NCBI GenBank assembly: GCA_002928965.1
Contig: PERU01000024.1
Span: 1-59,188 of the forward strand
Direction: 5' to 3'
DNA from: Methylomonas sp.
Lineage (GTDB): Bacteria > Pseudomonadota > Gammaproteobacteria > Methylococcales > Methylomonadaceae
Length of the DNA: 59,188 nucleotides
This document shows, in pieces, positions 36,036-46,031 of this stretch. Numbering within the stretch: the stretch's first letter is position 1; each line of letters opens with the position of its first letter. The notes under the pieces are model-generated. The model did not search any database. It worked only from the letters and a program-made list of their open reading frames with translations, and had not been told where the DNA came from. A program made the position numbers and the translations under genes.

Positions 36036-36926
36036 TTAGGCCGGAAATACGCCGGTCGACAAGTAACGATCACCACGGTCGCAAACAATCGCCACAATCA
36101 CTGCGTTGTCCAGCTGTTTGGCCAATTGCAACGCCGTGTAAATGGAGCCTCCGGAGGATACACCGGCAAAAATACCTTCCTGTGCCGCCAAAGCGCGAGT
36201 GGTGTTTTCCGCATCGGTTTGACTGACTTCGATAATTTGATCGACACGCTGGGCGTCATAAATTTTGGGTAAATATTCCTGCGGCCAGCGGCGAATGCCA
36301 GGGATTTTGGATTCACCTTCCGGTTGCACACCAACAATCTGGATGTCCGGATTTTGTTCTTTTAAAAAACGTGAAGTGCCCATAATCGTGCCCGTCGTTC
36401 CCATGGCGCTGACAAAATGCGTGACTTTGCCTTGAGTATCCCGCCAAATTTCCGGCCCGGTGCCTTCATAATGGGCACGCGGATTATCCGGATTGGCAAA
36501 CTGATCCAGAATCCGCCCCTTACCCGCCGCTTCCATGCTGCGAGCCAAATCAATCGCTGCTTCCATGCTGCCTTTGGCAGGCGTCAAAATGATTTCAGCG
36601 CCATAGGCTTTCATGGAAGCGATGCGTTCGGCACTCATGTTATCCGGCATAATCAAAGTCATTTGATAGCCTTTAATCGCAGCCGCCATCGCCAGAGCAA
36701 TCCCGGTGTTGCCGCTGGTGGCCTCAATCAGCCGATCGCCCGGCCTGATGTCGCCACGTGCCTCTGCATGCTTGATCATACTCAAAGCAGGCCTGTCTTT
36801 AACCGAACCAGCGGGATTGTTTCCCTCCAATTTAGCTAAAACAAGACTTTTGGAATTGCCCTGTAATCGCTGCAAGCGCACCAAAGGTGTATTGCCGACT
36901 TGAGATTCAATGGTTGTAAAATTCAT
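36036..36926 (-). CDS. cysM: Cysteine synthase B (CysM)
   Basis: A 296-residue PLP enzyme that makes cysteine from O-acetylserine (or thiosulfate in CysM). PLP Lys K43 is in NPAGSVKDRPA, TSGNTGIALAM binds phosphate, and EGIFAGVSSGGS follows. The NNPAGSVKDR string and length point to CysM rather than CysK. ATG 36926 gives the family-standard MNFTTIESQVGNTPLVRL; the frame extends ten codons upstream (to 36956). No neighbouring sulfur genes. Confidence 0.92.
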   Translation of the reverse strand: MNFTTIESQVGNTPLVRLQRLQGNSKSLVLAKLEGNNPAGSVKDRPALSMIKHAEARGDIRPGDRLIEATSGNTGIALAMAAAIKGYQMTLIMPDNMSAERIASMKAYGAEIILTPAKGSMEAAIDLARSMEAAGKGRILDQFANPDNPRAHYEGTGPEIWRDTQGKVTHFVSAMGTTGTIMGTSRFLKEQNPDIQIVGVQPEGESKIPGIRRWPQEYLPKIYDAQRVDQIIEVSQTDAENTTRALAAQEGIFAGVSSGGSIYTALQLAKQLDNAVIVAIVCDRGDRYLSTGVFPA

Positions 36927-37063
36927 GGTGATTGCACAGGCAACAAAATGTTGCACAATTATAGCAAATCAGTGCTGCACCGGTATTTCGGCATCGACTT
37001 GTAACATCTTCGATTCACGAATTGCACTATAATCCAGAGTTTGTGACCCACTGAAAACTGAAC

Positions 37064-39148
37064 ATGGACACCCCTGAGATTAGCCCCATCGCATTGAATA
37101 GCCCGGATCTTTACATCAACCGCGAACAAAGCCTGCTGGAATTCAATATTCGGGTGCTGGCACAGGCGCTGGATGAAAATCTACCGCTACTGGAACGCCT
37201 GAATTATCTGTGTATTTCCTGTTCAAATCTGGACGAATTTTACGAGGTGCGCGTTGCCAGCTTGTTACAAATGGCTGAAATGGATTCTACGGCTATCAGC
37301 AGCGACGGCTTGAGCATCCATGACCAGTTCGAAAAAATTTCGATCAAAGCGCATCAACTGGTAGCTGAACAATACAGGGTTTTAAACGAGGTGTTGATTC
37401 CAAGCCTGGAAACCCAGAACATTCGCTTTATGCGCCGCGATAGCTGGAGCGACTCTCAAAAAGCCTGGTTGGAGAGATATTTTAACGAAGAGTTGCTACC
37501 CATCCTTACTCCCGTCGGTTTGGATTCAGCCCACCCCTTCCCGCGCATTCTGAACAAAAGTTTAAATTTCATCATTTCGCTGACCGGAAAAGATGCCTTC
37601 GGCCGCAACAGCGGTCGGGCCATTTTACAGGCGCCACGCGCATTGCCTCGTATTGTGCAGATACCCACGAGCGAAACCGACAGCGGCCCGCATGATTTTG
37701 TGTTTTTGTCGTCCATCATTCATGAGTTTGTCAGGGAATTGTTCAATGGCATGACGGTCAAGGGCTGTTATCAATTCCGGGTTACCAGAAACAGCGATTT
37801 TTTTGTCGATGATGACGCCATTGATGATTTGATGTTGGCTGTGGAAGGCGAGCTGGCGATGCGCAATTACGGTGATGAAGTCAGACTGGAAATCGATGCC
37901 AATTGCCCGGAAGAAACCGTCAACTTTCTGCTGGCCCGCTTTGAATTAACCCCGGACCGCATGTTTTTGGCTACAGGTCCGGTCAATCTTAGCCGTATTC
38001 AGGCTATATATAACATGGTGGATCGACCCGACCTTAAATTCCTGCCTTTTAAGCCGGGACTGCCCAATGCATTGAAAAAGCATAAGGACATGTTTGCCTG
38101 CATCCGTAAACAGGATGTTTTACTGCATCACCCCTATGAATCGTTTAATCCTGTAATTGATTTTATCAAGCAGGCCGCGGCAGATCCTGATGTATTGGCC
38201 ATCAAACAAACGCTTTATCGGACAGGTGTGGACTCTCCCATCGTGGCAGCGCTGATCAAAGCAGCCAAAGCAGGCAAAGAAGTCACGGTAGTGATTGAAT
38301 TGCGCGCCCGTTTTGACGAAAAAGACAATATAGGTCTGGCGGCAAAATTGCAGGAAGCCGCTGCACATGTGGTGTATGGTGTGGTGGGTTATAAAACCCA
38401 TGCCAAAATGTGCATGGTATTGCGTAAAGAAGGCAACGCTTTCCGCAATTATGTGCATTTAGGTACGGGTAACTACCATCCCAAAACCGCCCGCTTGTAT
38501 ACCGATTACGGCTTATTCACCTGCGAAAAGGAACTCAGCGAAGACGTGCGCCGGGTTTTCATGCAATTGACCAGCCTGGGTAAGGTCAGCAAACTCAACA
38601 AGCTGCTGCAATCGCCGTTTACGCTGCATCAAGGCTTATTGAAAATGATCGACCGAGAAATCGAACAGGCTCAAAAAGGCAAACCTGCGAAAATCATCAT
38701 CAAAGTCAACGCGGTAGTCGAAGAACAAGCCATCCAGGCGTTATATCGTGCTTCACAAGCCGGCGTGGACATCAAATTGATCGTGCGAGGCATTTGCTGC
38801 CTGAGACCGGGCCTGCCCGGTGTGTCTGAGAATATTGAGGTTCGCTCCATTGTCGGGCGCTTTCTGGAACACACCCGGATTTATGCTTTCATGAATGGCG
38901 GCGACTGGTCGATTTATGCCGCCAGCGCCGATTTGATGAACCGCAATTTATTTCGCCGGGTAGAAGTCTGCTTCCCCTTGGAAGACAAAAAAATCAGTAG
39001 TCGGGTGTTAAATGATCTCCACGCTAATTTGAATGATAATTCGCAAGCCTGGCTGCTACAAAGCAATGGTCAGTATGTCAGAACCACACCCGGTGATGAG
39101 CCGACTTTTCAGGCACAAACCGAATTTCTCAAGGCCTTCGCTCAATGA
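37064..39148 (+). CDS. ppk1: Polyphosphate kinase 1
   Basis: A 694-residue enzyme that makes polyphosphate from ATP. The N-terminal domain is followed by two phospholipase D-like domains. The His in GYKTHAKMCMVLR (about 450) is the likely phosphorylated His, and FLEHTRIYAF holds the second conserved His near 605. HLGTGNYHPKTARLYTDYG is a family hallmark. It overlaps dnaQ by four bases, so the two genes are coupled. Together with the phosphate transporter genes 4-5 kb away it suggests phosphate storage. Confidence 0.95.
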   Translation: MDTPEISPIALNSPDLYINREQSLLEFNIRVLAQALDENLPLLERLNYLCISCSNLDEFYEVRVASLLQMAEMDSTAISSDGLSIHDQFEKISIKAHQLVAEQYRVLNEVLIPSLETQNIRFMRRDSWSDSQKAWLERYFNEELLPILTPVGLDSAHPFPRILNKSLNFIISLTGKDAFGRNSGRAILQAPRALPRIVQIPTSETDSGPHDFVFLSSIIHEFVRELFNGMTVKGCYQFRVTRNSDFFVDDDAIDDLMLAVEGELAMRNYGDEVRLEIDANCPEETVNFLLARFELTPDRMFLATGPVNLSRIQAIYNMVDRPDLKFLPFKPGLPNALKKHKDMFACIRKQDVLLHHPYESFNPVIDFIKQAAADPDVLAIKQTLYRTGVDSPIVAALIKAAKAGKEVTVVIELRARFDEKDNIGLAAKLQEAAAHVVYGVVGYKTHAKMCMVLRKEGNAFRNYVHLGTGNYHPKTARLYTDYGLFTCEKELSEDVRRVFMQLTSLGKVSKLNKLLQSPFTLHQGLLKMIDREIEQAQKGKPAKIIIKVNAVVEEQAIQALYRASQAGVDIKLIVRGICCLRPGLPGVSENIEVRSIVGRFLEHTRIYAFMNGGDWSIYAASADLMNRNLFRRVEVCFPLEDKKISSRVLNDLHANLNDNSQAWLLQSNGQYVRTTPGDEPTFQAQTEFLKAFAQ

Positions 39149-39882
39149 ACGCGTCCCTGCCCAGCATCAAAAAGCCGGTACGCCAAGTAGTATTGGATAC
39201 TGAAACCACCGGCATCAACCCTAAAGAAGGCCATAAAATCATTGAAATTGGTTGTGTGGAATTAATCAACCGCCGACTGACGCAAAACCGTTTTCATGTG
39301 TATTTAAATCCGGACCGGGAAATCGATGCCGGCGCCATTGAAGTTCATGGCATAACCAACGAGTTTCTCCGTGACAAACCACGCTTTAACGCTGTGGTGG
39401 ACGATTTCATGGCATTTACCAAAGATGCGGAATTGATTATCCATAACGCACCATTTGACGTCGGTTTTTTGAATCATGAATTATCGCAATTGAGTGATGA
39501 CACGCGCACAGTAGAAAGCAACAGTACGGTTTTTGATACGCTGGCCTTTGCACGAAAAAAACATCCTGGTGCCCGCAATAGCCTGGATGCTTTATGTAAG
39601 CGGTATGGCATAGACAACAGCCACCGAGATTTGCACGGGGCGCTGCTAGACGCCGAAATTCTGGCAGAAGTTTATTTGATCATGACTGGCGGCCAAGCCT
39701 CATTGTTGGATGAAGGCGATGATATGGAGGGCAATGCTCAGCAACCAATCGTCCGATTATCAGCAGACAGACCGCCCTTAAAAATCATTCGCTGCTCGGT
39801 TGAAGAATTATCAGATCACCAATACCGCCTTGAAAAAATTGCCAAAACCAGCGGCGGAAACTGCTTGTGGCTAAAAGAATAA
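39145..39882 (+). CDS. dnaQ: DNA polymerase III epsilon subunit (DnaQ)
   Basis: A 245-residue 3'-5' proofreading exonuclease. ExoI motif is D18-x-E20 in VVLDTETTGINPKEG, ExoII is HNAPFDVGFLNHEL, ExoIII is HGALLDAEILAEVYL. A QASLLD clamp-binding motif follows. Length matches E. coli DnaQ (243). Start overlaps the end of ppk1. The gene ends 16 bases from the convergent rpoS gene. Confidence 0.95.
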   Translation: MNASLPSIKKPVRQVVLDTETTGINPKEGHKIIEIGCVELINRRLTQNRFHVYLNPDREIDAGAIEVHGITNEFLRDKPRFNAVVDDFMAFTKDAELIIHNAPFDVGFLNHELSQLSDDTRTVESNSTVFDTLAFARKKHPGARNSLDALCKRYGIDNSHRDLHGALLDAEILAEVYLIMTGGQASLLDEGDDMEGNAQQPIVRLSADRPPLKIIRCSVEELSDHQYRLEKIAKTSGGNCLWLKE

Positions 39883-39898
39883 TCACCAATAACTTGAA

Positions 39899-40885
39899 TC
39901 AATTAAAAATCGACTCAAAAGAAAACCCCGTCTCCTCTAAGATTTCTTTCAACCGTTTTAACCCATCCATCTGAATTTGTCTGACCCGTTCACGGGTAAC
40001 ACCCAATTCCAAAGCAACTTGTTCGAGTGTGGCGCTCTCAAAGCCGCATAAACCATATCGGCGACAAATGACTTCACGCTGTTTGTCGGCAAGCTGATAT
40101 ACCCAATGAGTAACATTGGTTTGAATCAGGTTATCCTGCAGAATTTCCGCCGGTGATCGGCTTTCTTCTTCGGAGATGGTTTCCAGCAAGGGTTTGTCAA
40201 ATTCTTTGCCATAAGACACATCAACCGAAGTGACCCGCTCATTGAGCTTGAGCATTTTATTGACAGTTTTGACCGGTTTGTCCAAATGCTTGGCAATATC
40301 ATCAGCTGTAGGCTCATGGTCAAGTTGCTGAGCCAGATTACGTTGGGCCTTTAAATAAACATTCATTTCCTTGACGATATGAATCGGCAGGCGAATGGTG
40401 CGGGTTTGATTCATGATGGCCCGCTCAATGGTCTGACGTATCCACCATGTTGCATAGGTCGAAAATCGAAACCCTCTTTCCGGATCGAATTTTTCCACGG
40501 CACGTATCAACCCCAAATTACCTTCTTCTATCAGGTCCAATAACGGCAGACCGCGATTCAGATAGCGTCTGGAAATTTTTACCACCAAACGCAGATTGCT
40601 TTCGATCATGATTTTTCGTGCTTCTGAATCTCCCGCCAATGCGCGTTTGCCATAGATTTTTTCTTCATCAGCACTCAGTAATTGTGATTTACTAAGCTCG
40701 TTCAGATACGCACGGGTAGCATCAAAACTGGATTCGTTATTAGATTCTTCAATATCCGCATCTGCCAGTTTCAACTGTTCTGGAGAGCCAAGTTCAGTTT
40801 CGTCATCATCGATGTCATCAAATGTAATGATGTCCGGGATCTCCATTTCCAACTCTTTGCTTAAATCAATTGCTTCTTCCATCAT
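39899..40885 (-). CDS. rpoS: Stationary-phase sigma factor RpoS
   Basis: A 328-residue sigma-70-type factor. Region 1.2 ([19 protein letters not shown]), region 2 ([57 protein letters not shown]), region 3 and region 4.2 ([27 protein letters not shown]) are all clear. The short region 1.1 and length fit RpoS (E. coli 330). GGAG precedes the ATG by 7 bases. The usual upstream partner nlpD is absent; a 786-base AT-rich spacer lies there instead. Confidence 0.93.
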   Translation of the reverse strand: MMEEAIDLSKELEMEIPDIITFDDIDDDETELGSPEQLKLADADIEESNNESSFDATRAYLNELSKSQLLSADEEKIYGKRALAGDSEARKIMIESNLRLVVKISRRYLNRGLPLLDLIEEGNLGLIRAVEKFDPERGFRFSTYATWWIRQTIERAIMNQTRTIRLPIHIVKEMNVYLKAQRNLAQQLDHEPTADDIAKHLDKPVKTVNKMLKLNERVTSVDVSYGKEFDKPLLETISEEESRSPAEILQDNLIQTNVTHWVYQLADKQREVICRRYGLCGFESATLEQVALELGVTRERVRQIQMDGLKRLKEILEETGFSFESIFN

Positions 40886-41304
40886 GACTTTTCTCCAGGA
40901 TTGAGGCTTTAATGTTTACTGGGCTTTATTACTGGTAATTACAAACCCGATTAGACAGATTTTTAATTTACTAAAAGTAAAAATAACTTAATCATCAACA
41001 ATCTTGATAGCTAAAATTGTGTCAAGGCATTTAATCAAAATTTAATCAAGCGAGCTAAAACTAAAAAATGTTAAACAGCACCCAAAAATAGCTATTGCAT
41101 CGCATTCAAAGCTGTGTCGTTTCAACAACATAGCAACAAATTTGAGCGCGGTTTTAGCATAACCGCTTTTCTGAGCAAGTGCTAGCATAACTTTAAAAAA
41201 ATTATGTTATCAATTGATTTAATTGAAATAGTTTAAATTTTTAATAAAATCGGAATGACCTGTGCCAATTTGCCAAATAGCAACAATCCAAGCACCCTGA
41301 ATTT

Positions 41305-41595
41305 CCTGATATAAAAAACATTTCCGCAACACCCTCATTCCGGCATGGTTACAGGCAACAACGTTTACCGGAATCAACCTCAATTGAATACACCCAATGT
41401 TTACCCTCCATGACGTTTGGATTCCGACAATGGAGGCTGTCGTAAAAGGTAGGTTGGGCTGAATTTAATGAAGCCCAACAGTATGATTTTGTTGGGCTTC
41501 GCCATGCCCAGCCCAACCTGCATTTAACTTTTACGACAACCTCCAATGCAGGCAATCAGGCATTTGTACTTAGTAGAAGCGTCTTTATAATCAGG
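41305..41595. mobile_element. Large composite miniature element with a nested repeat
   Basis: Ends CCTGATATAAAAAACATTTCCG and GCGTCTTTATAATCAGG resemble the 103-base element at 4858. Inside, GGAGGCTGTCGTAAAAG (41433-41449) and CTTTTACGACAACCTCC (41527-41543) form a further inverted repeat around the GTAGGTTGGGC repeat (41449-41524). Confidence 0.65.
41449..41524. repeat. Palindromic repeat (GTAGGTTGGGCTGA type), copy 2
   Basis: Same nested hairpin as at 14212: arms GTAGGTTGGGCTGA and CCCAGCCCAACCTGC, inner arms GAAGCCCAACA and TTGTTGGGCTTC. The two copies match over about 70 bases. Confidence 0.85.
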
Positions 41596-41671
41596 TCTGG
41601 TTAACTTAACTGATCAAGCAGGAAGAAATCGGTATCTGTTACAAAATGAAGCGTTGAATTGTCTGAGGCAC

Positions 41672-42169
41672 TCAACCAGCCATTAGGGTTTTTTTGGCTA
41701 AATTGATTTGCGCAGCCAAATAATCAGAACCGCCTCGGTCAGGATGTAATTTTGAAATAAGCTTGCGATGTGCATCAATGATGTCTTGTTTGCTGGCATT
41801 TGGTTTTAAACCCAAAACCTCAAGCGCTTCTGCTTTAGTCATACTGCCGCGCGGTGATTGACGAGCAGATTTTTGCTCATGGGACTGGGGCCTGCTACCC
41901 CCCAGAAATTGCCATAAGCGATGGAGTTGCGGCGCATAATGTAAAATAATGGGCATTAATCTGATGATAAAGGCGATAGCCACGCCCAGCATGGCAAACA
42001 GCACATTGAGTTTTCCGGTGCCGGCCAGCAGCAAAAGCAGAACTATGGCGCCGATCCAAGCCAGTTTTTTCAACTGCTTGCCGATGTCTTCCGTAGCCGA
42101 TGTTTGAAACCAACGAATGACAAAATAAATAGCCAAAATCGGCACCAATAACAACAAAATGCGTAACAC
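41672..42169 (-). CDS. Membrane-anchored J-domain protein (TIM14-like)
   Basis: A 165-residue protein with an N-terminal membrane segment (4-20) and two more (36-50, 54-75). The C-terminal J domain has HPD at 142-144 within KLISKLHPDRGGSDYLAAQI, the site that stimulates Hsp70 (DnaK). The SMTKAEALEVLGLKPNASKQDIIDAH stretch is the usual start of the family's J domain. It probably recruits DnaK to the inner membrane; clients are unknown. Divergent from mobB with a 78-base gap. Confidence 0.85.
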   Translation of the reverse strand: MLRILLLLVPILAIYFVIRWFQTSATEDIGKQLKKLAWIGAIVLLLLLAGTGKLNVLFAMLGVAIAFIIRLMPIILHYAPQLHRLWQFLGGSRPQSHEQKSARQSPRGSMTKAEALEVLGLKPNASKQDIIDAHRKLISKLHPDRGGSDYLAAQINLAKKTLMAG

Positions 42170-42247
42170 CGTTTCTCCTGGTTCGCCTCTATGACAGGCA
42201 GCATAATAACTTAGAATGCCAACTCATTCACATCCCTGGATTTATTA

Positions 42248-42769
42248 ATGTCTATTCCTGCTTTACTGGGTTTTGCAGCCTATAGCGGCACAGGTAAAAC
42301 CACGTTACTGACCCGATTAATACCGCTTCTGCAGCAGCACGGCATTAAAACAGGGGTAATCAAGCACAGTCATCATGATTTTGAAATAGATTATCCCGGC
42401 AAAGACAGCTACCGACTCCGTGCAGCCGGCGCGTCACCAGTGATGATCGTTTCACCCTATCGCCGTGCTTTGATTACTGAGTTTTCATCACAACAGGCAA
42501 TATGTTTGCAGGACCAATTAGCTATTTTTCCAGTCGAAAACCTGGATCTGATTTTGGTGGAAGGTTTTCGGCACGAGGCCTTTGCCAAAATTGAATTACA
42601 TCGACCCAGCTTAGGCAAACCGCTTCTCTATCCCCAAGACTCCACTATTATGGCTATCGCCAGCGATACAATCCTGGAAACACCAAGCTATATCAGCACT
42701 CTTGATTTAAACAATCCGCAGCAAATTGCCCACTTTATACTTCATCAATGTTTGAGCCATCAGCCGTGA
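42248..42769 (+). CDS. mobB: Molybdopterin-guanine dinucleotide biosynthesis protein MobB
   Basis: A 173-residue P-loop GTPase-like protein that assists GMP attachment to molybdopterin. Walker A is AYSGTGKTTLL (residues 11-21); GVIKHSHHDFEIDYPGKDSYRLRAAGA is the family signature. Length is normal. It is followed by moeA with a 22-base overlap, so the pair is translationally coupled. Confidence 0.93.
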   Translation: MSIPALLGFAAYSGTGKTTLLTRLIPLLQQHGIKTGVIKHSHHDFEIDYPGKDSYRLRAAGASPVMIVSPYRRALITEFSSQQAICLQDQLAIFPVENLDLILVEGFRHEAFAKIELHRPSLGKPLLYPQDSTIMAIASDTILETPSYISTLDLNNPQQIAHFILHQCLSHQP

Positions 42770-44016
42770 CCGAAATTTGTTACCCCAAAACAGCCAAGCT
42801 ACTATCCGTCTCACAAGCCCAGCAGAACATCCGTGATGTGATAAACAGCATAACGGATATTGAAGTCATCCCAATTGCAGATGGACTTGGACGTATTCTG
42901 GCGGAAACGGTACTGTCGCCAATTGACATCCCTCCACAGCGAAATGCCGCCATGGATGGGTATGCATTTTCGAGTGCAGACATCACCCTCAATCAGCCCT
43001 TCTGTTTAAAAGAAATCGGCACGTCTTGGGCTGGCAGACCGTTTATGGGGTCGGCTGAAAAAAATCAATGTGTCCGAATTTTTACCGGCGCTGTGGTACC
43101 GGAATTTGCTGACAGCGTGATCGCTCAGGAGCAAGTAGAACGACAAGCGAATGACATTACTCTGCCTGCCAATACCTTGGCAGGCAAAAACATCAGAGCT
43201 GCCGGGAGCGATGTCAAACAATTTGAAACACTAATCAACACCCCCAAAAAACTCACGGCCTGTGATTTAGGCCTGATGGCCGCGGCCGGCGTCGCGCAAA
43301 TCAAGGTAAAACGTCGATTAACAATCGGATTTTTTTCTACAGGTGATGAATTAACCAGCGTGGGGCAACCATTGCAATCAGGCCAAATTTATGACAGCAA
43401 TCGTTATATGCTGGCAGCACTATTGCAAGACCCCAATCACTTTGTCAGCGATTTGGGGGTAATCAGAGACGATCCTGAGCTTTTAGAGCGCACATTGATA
43501 TCGGCTGCCAATGCATTCGATGTTTTAATTTCTACTGGGGGTGCGTCAGTGGGCGACGCAGATTTTGTCAAACAAATCCTGGAAAAATGCGGTCAAATCA
43601 ATTTCTGGAAACTTGCCATCAAACCCGGCAAACCTTTGGCTTTTGGCAAGATCAACAACTGCTGGTTTTTTGGTTTACCCGGCAATCCCGTTGCAGTACT
43701 GGTCACCCATCAACAATTTGTCAGGCCGGCCCTGCAACAATTATCAGGATTACAACCGTCAAAGCCTCTCCAGTTGAAGGCTGTATGCAAAACAGTCCTG
43801 CGCAAAACACCAGGGCGCCAGGAATATCAACGTGGCATTCTTAATCAAACCAGTGCAGGCGAATTGACGGTAATTGCAGCAGGTGAACAGGACTCCCACC
43901 AACTCAAAACCACCAGTCTGGCCAACTGTTTTATTGTCCTGTCCAGCGAGTGCAACGGGGTTGCCATTGATGAAATCGTTACGGTTGAACCTTTTGATAC
44001 GTATATCTCGGTTTGA
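42748..44016 (+). CDS. moeA: Molybdopterin molybdenumtransferase MoeA
   Basis: A 422-residue enzyme that inserts molybdate into adenylylated molybdopterin. Family marks: NAAMDGYAF, AAGVAQIKVKRRLTIGFFSTGDEL, STGGASVGDADFVK and GLPGNPVAVLV. Its four-domain length fits MoeA (about 410). It overlaps mobB at the 5' end. The last codon lies three bases from the convergent porin gene. Confidence 0.94.
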   Translation: MFEPSAVTEICYPKTAKLLSVSQAQQNIRDVINSITDIEVIPIADGLGRILAETVLSPIDIPPQRNAAMDGYAFSSADITLNQPFCLKEIGTSWAGRPFMGSAEKNQCVRIFTGAVVPEFADSVIAQEQVERQANDITLPANTLAGKNIRAAGSDVKQFETLINTPKKLTACDLGLMAAAGVAQIKVKRRLTIGFFSTGDELTSVGQPLQSGQIYDSNRYMLAALLQDPNHFVSDLGVIRDDPELLERTLISAANAFDVLISTGGASVGDADFVKQILEKCGQINFWKLAIKPGKPLAFGKINNCWFFGLPGNPVAVLVTHQQFVRPALQQLSGLQPSKPLQLKAVCKTVLRKTPGRQEYQRGILNQTSAGELTVIAAGEQDSHQLKTTSLANCFIVLSSECNGVAIDEIVTVEPFDTYISV

Positions 44017-44019
44017 GGT

Positions 44020-45438
44020 TTAAAAATTAAAACGGGTCGAAAGCTGTAGTCGTTGTAATTCGCCATTTTGATTATTGACCAGTTCCCTGTTGGCATAAAT
44101 ATATTCAAGACCTATCGTGGTTCTCGACATTGGACTCCAGAGTAAATTGGCATGTAAGGATTGGGCTTGCTGATTGGCGGTCTGGACGGTGTCCGGCTGA
44201 TCGGCGTAGGCAATTCCATAGACCAAACTCGAACGCCAGGATTGGTTCCACCAGTGTTGATAAGCCAACATCCCGCTATAGCTGGTCAACGAGTCAAACT
44301 CACCCGTCGCATTGGCGATGGCATCCGCAAAAAAATTATTGGTGTCATATCGCCCCAAAGCATCGCCATAACCCAGCATGAAGCGCAGATTATCCGGTCC
44401 TACAGTATTGATTTTACCCGCCAGACTGATGGCATTACTCCATTGAGTTTTTTCCATTGTCAGTGCTGTCGGCATGGATTGTAATTGTCTAACCATGACA
44501 GCCAGCGAGATGTTGCCCCAATCAGGGTTCAAATTAACCCTCGCCACCACATCGGGAAAATGACTACTACTGACCGTAGTCATAGCATTTCTAGTAACAT
44601 CCCAAACGCGGGTTTTGGGTGCTTCCAATGCCAACAACCATTCCATAGGCGAACTGTAAATTGAAAAAGGCTGAGTCCAACGAAGTTGTGGTTGACGCAA
44701 GGCCAACAATGTCCCAGCCGAATTATTATTATCCAGGGTATCAGCTAACGCTTGACTGTTAAGAAAAGTACTCCAGGTTAGTCCCGCCAAAAAATGACCC
44801 AAAGAACCATAGGCATGCCTGAGCCTGGGGGTATAGGTATAAGCTGCCGGATCCCCCAGAAAATCCAACTCCAGATAGCTGTTGAAATCCCCCCATTGAC
44901 TGGGTGTAAACGACCTGAACCAAAAGCGGGATTCTTTGGCATGAAAACTGATTTGATCGTTATCAGCAGCAGGTACTGGACCTACAGGTATTTCAGAAAC
45001 TTCCAGACGCTGGTTGCCAAATTTATCTCTACCCATACCAACACTGCTGAATAAGGAATCAATCTTTACAAATCCCCCCAATCCAATAGAAGTGTTGCTA
45101 TCGGGCACCTTAAAGCTGCCTTTGAAATCACCCTCAGTCACTGGCGCGTTAACCGCTTGATGGCGGCTTACAGCAGATTGGGATGCAATGCTTACCGAAA
45201 CAGGTGCTGCGTTTTTAGGGTCAGGCGTGATCTCTGAATGAGTAACAGACTGTTTAAGTTGTTGTTCCAATTCGTCAATCCGAGCATGTGATTGCCCCAG
45301 TTGAGATTTTAAGGACTGATTCTCATGAGTGAGTTGCATGACCAATTTAGCTAAATCCTGTTCGGCATGAAGGCGAGATGCAAACCCCATCAAACACAAC
45401 GCAAAAATCAAATACGTTTTAATCATACAAAAACCCAT
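44020..45438 (-). CDS. DcaP-family outer-membrane porin
   Basis: A 472-residue protein. A signal peptide (LIFALCLMGFASRLHA) is followed by a coiled-coil stretch (QDLAKLVMQLTHENQSLKSQ...LEQQLKQ, about 27-62) and then a beta-barrel that begins SIGLGGFVKIDSLFS and ends in a C-terminal Phe (LSTRFNF). This layout is that of DcaP-like trimeric porins, which pass dicarboxylates or similar small molecules. Its start ATG overlaps the stop of the upstream lipoprotein gene as TAATG, so the two are coupled; an internal ATG at 45426 is an alternative. Confidence 0.85.
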   Translation of the reverse strand: MGFCMIKTYLIFALCLMGFASRLHAEQDLAKLVMQLTHENQSLKSQLGQSHARIDELEQQLKQSVTHSEITPDPKNAAPVSVSIASQSAVSRHQAVNAPVTEGDFKGSFKVPDSNTSIGLGGFVKIDSLFSSVGMGRDKFGNQRLEVSEIPVGPVPAADNDQISFHAKESRFWFRSFTPSQWGDFNSYLELDFLGDPAAYTYTPRLRHAYGSLGHFLAGLTWSTFLNSQALADTLDNNNSAGTLLALRQPQLRWTQPFSIYSSPMEWLLALEAPKTRVWDVTRNAMTTVSSSHFPDVVARVNLNPDWGNISLAVMVRQLQSMPTALTMEKTQWSNAISLAGKINTVGPDNLRFMLGYGDALGRYDTNNFFADAIANATGEFDSLTSYSGMLAYQHWWNQSWRSSLVYGIAYADQPDTVQTANQQAQSLHANLLWSPMSRTTIGLEYIYANRELVNNQNGELQRLQLSTRFNF

Positions 45439-45893
45439 TAAATTTTACGAAACAGCGTATGACAAGCCATACAGGTTGATTTCATTTCATGCAAGGTGCC
45501 ACTGATGGCATTAAACCGGTTATTTTCAGCCTGCATTTTTAGCAGGGTGGCCTGATGTTCCAACTTATGCGTCATAACTAGAAACGCATTCTGCTCTTCA
45601 GCGGTCATCCCTAAGGCTGCTGCTCGCTTGCTCAATGCATCGGCTGATGTTTGCAAGGTATTTGCAGCATCAATAATCTGGCGGGCGTATTTTCGACGTT
45701 CGATATCCATTTCATGCTCAGTCATAAACCGTTCCAGCATTAGTCCGCTCATTCTGTCCATCAAATCGCGTAACGCTTGATCCTGCAAGGCATGTAAAGC
45801 TGGCTGCTCAGCTAAAAGACCAGGTGGTTGCTGCGACGTGCTGCAACCTAACATAAAGCAAATAGCGATGACTGGATAAAGACATTTATTCAT
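45438..45893 (-). CDS. Cytochrome c'-type haem lipoprotein
   Basis: A 151-residue lipoprotein: lipobox near residues 13-17 (CFMLGC), a helical body (TEHEMDIERRKYARQIIDAA, SADALSKRAAALG) and a CMACH haem-binding motif 7 residues from the C-terminus (STCMACHTLF). A C-terminal CxxCH on a four-helix bundle is the mark of class II cytochromes (c', c-556). It should be lipid-anchored in the periplasm or outer membrane. It is translationally coupled to the DcaP-like porin. Its electron partner is unknown. Confidence 0.78.
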   Translation of the reverse strand: MNKCLYPVIAICFMLGCSTSQQPPGLLAEQPALHALQDQALRDLMDRMSGLMLERFMTEHEMDIERRKYARQIIDAANTLQTSADALSKRAAALGMTAEEQNAFLVMTHKLEHQATLLKMQAENNRFNAISGTLHEMKSTCMACHTLFRKI

Positions 45894-46031
45894 ATCAAAA
45901 CTCCTAGCTGACGATGAATCCGCAACGCAGCCAAAACTGTATCAGTTTGGCGTTTTAATAGATATAAAAACAGGGAAACAGATTGGAACGAAGGGCGAAG
46001 AATCGCAGCAGATAAATTTTGAAATTAACCA

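Larger units (their letters stand above)
40886..41671. other. AT-rich spacer upstream of rpoS with nested repeats
   Basis: No gene is seen. 40886-41300 is AT-rich and should hold the rpoS promoter and leader. 41305-41595 is a large diverged miniature element that contains a GTAGGTTGGGC repeat. The rest runs to the J-domain gene. Confidence 0.6.

Noticed and set aside
40886-41304. Small RNA or nlpD-like gene in the rpoS leader
   Set aside because: The AT-rich stretch shows no conserved structure or frame that I can name; its length alone is not evidence.
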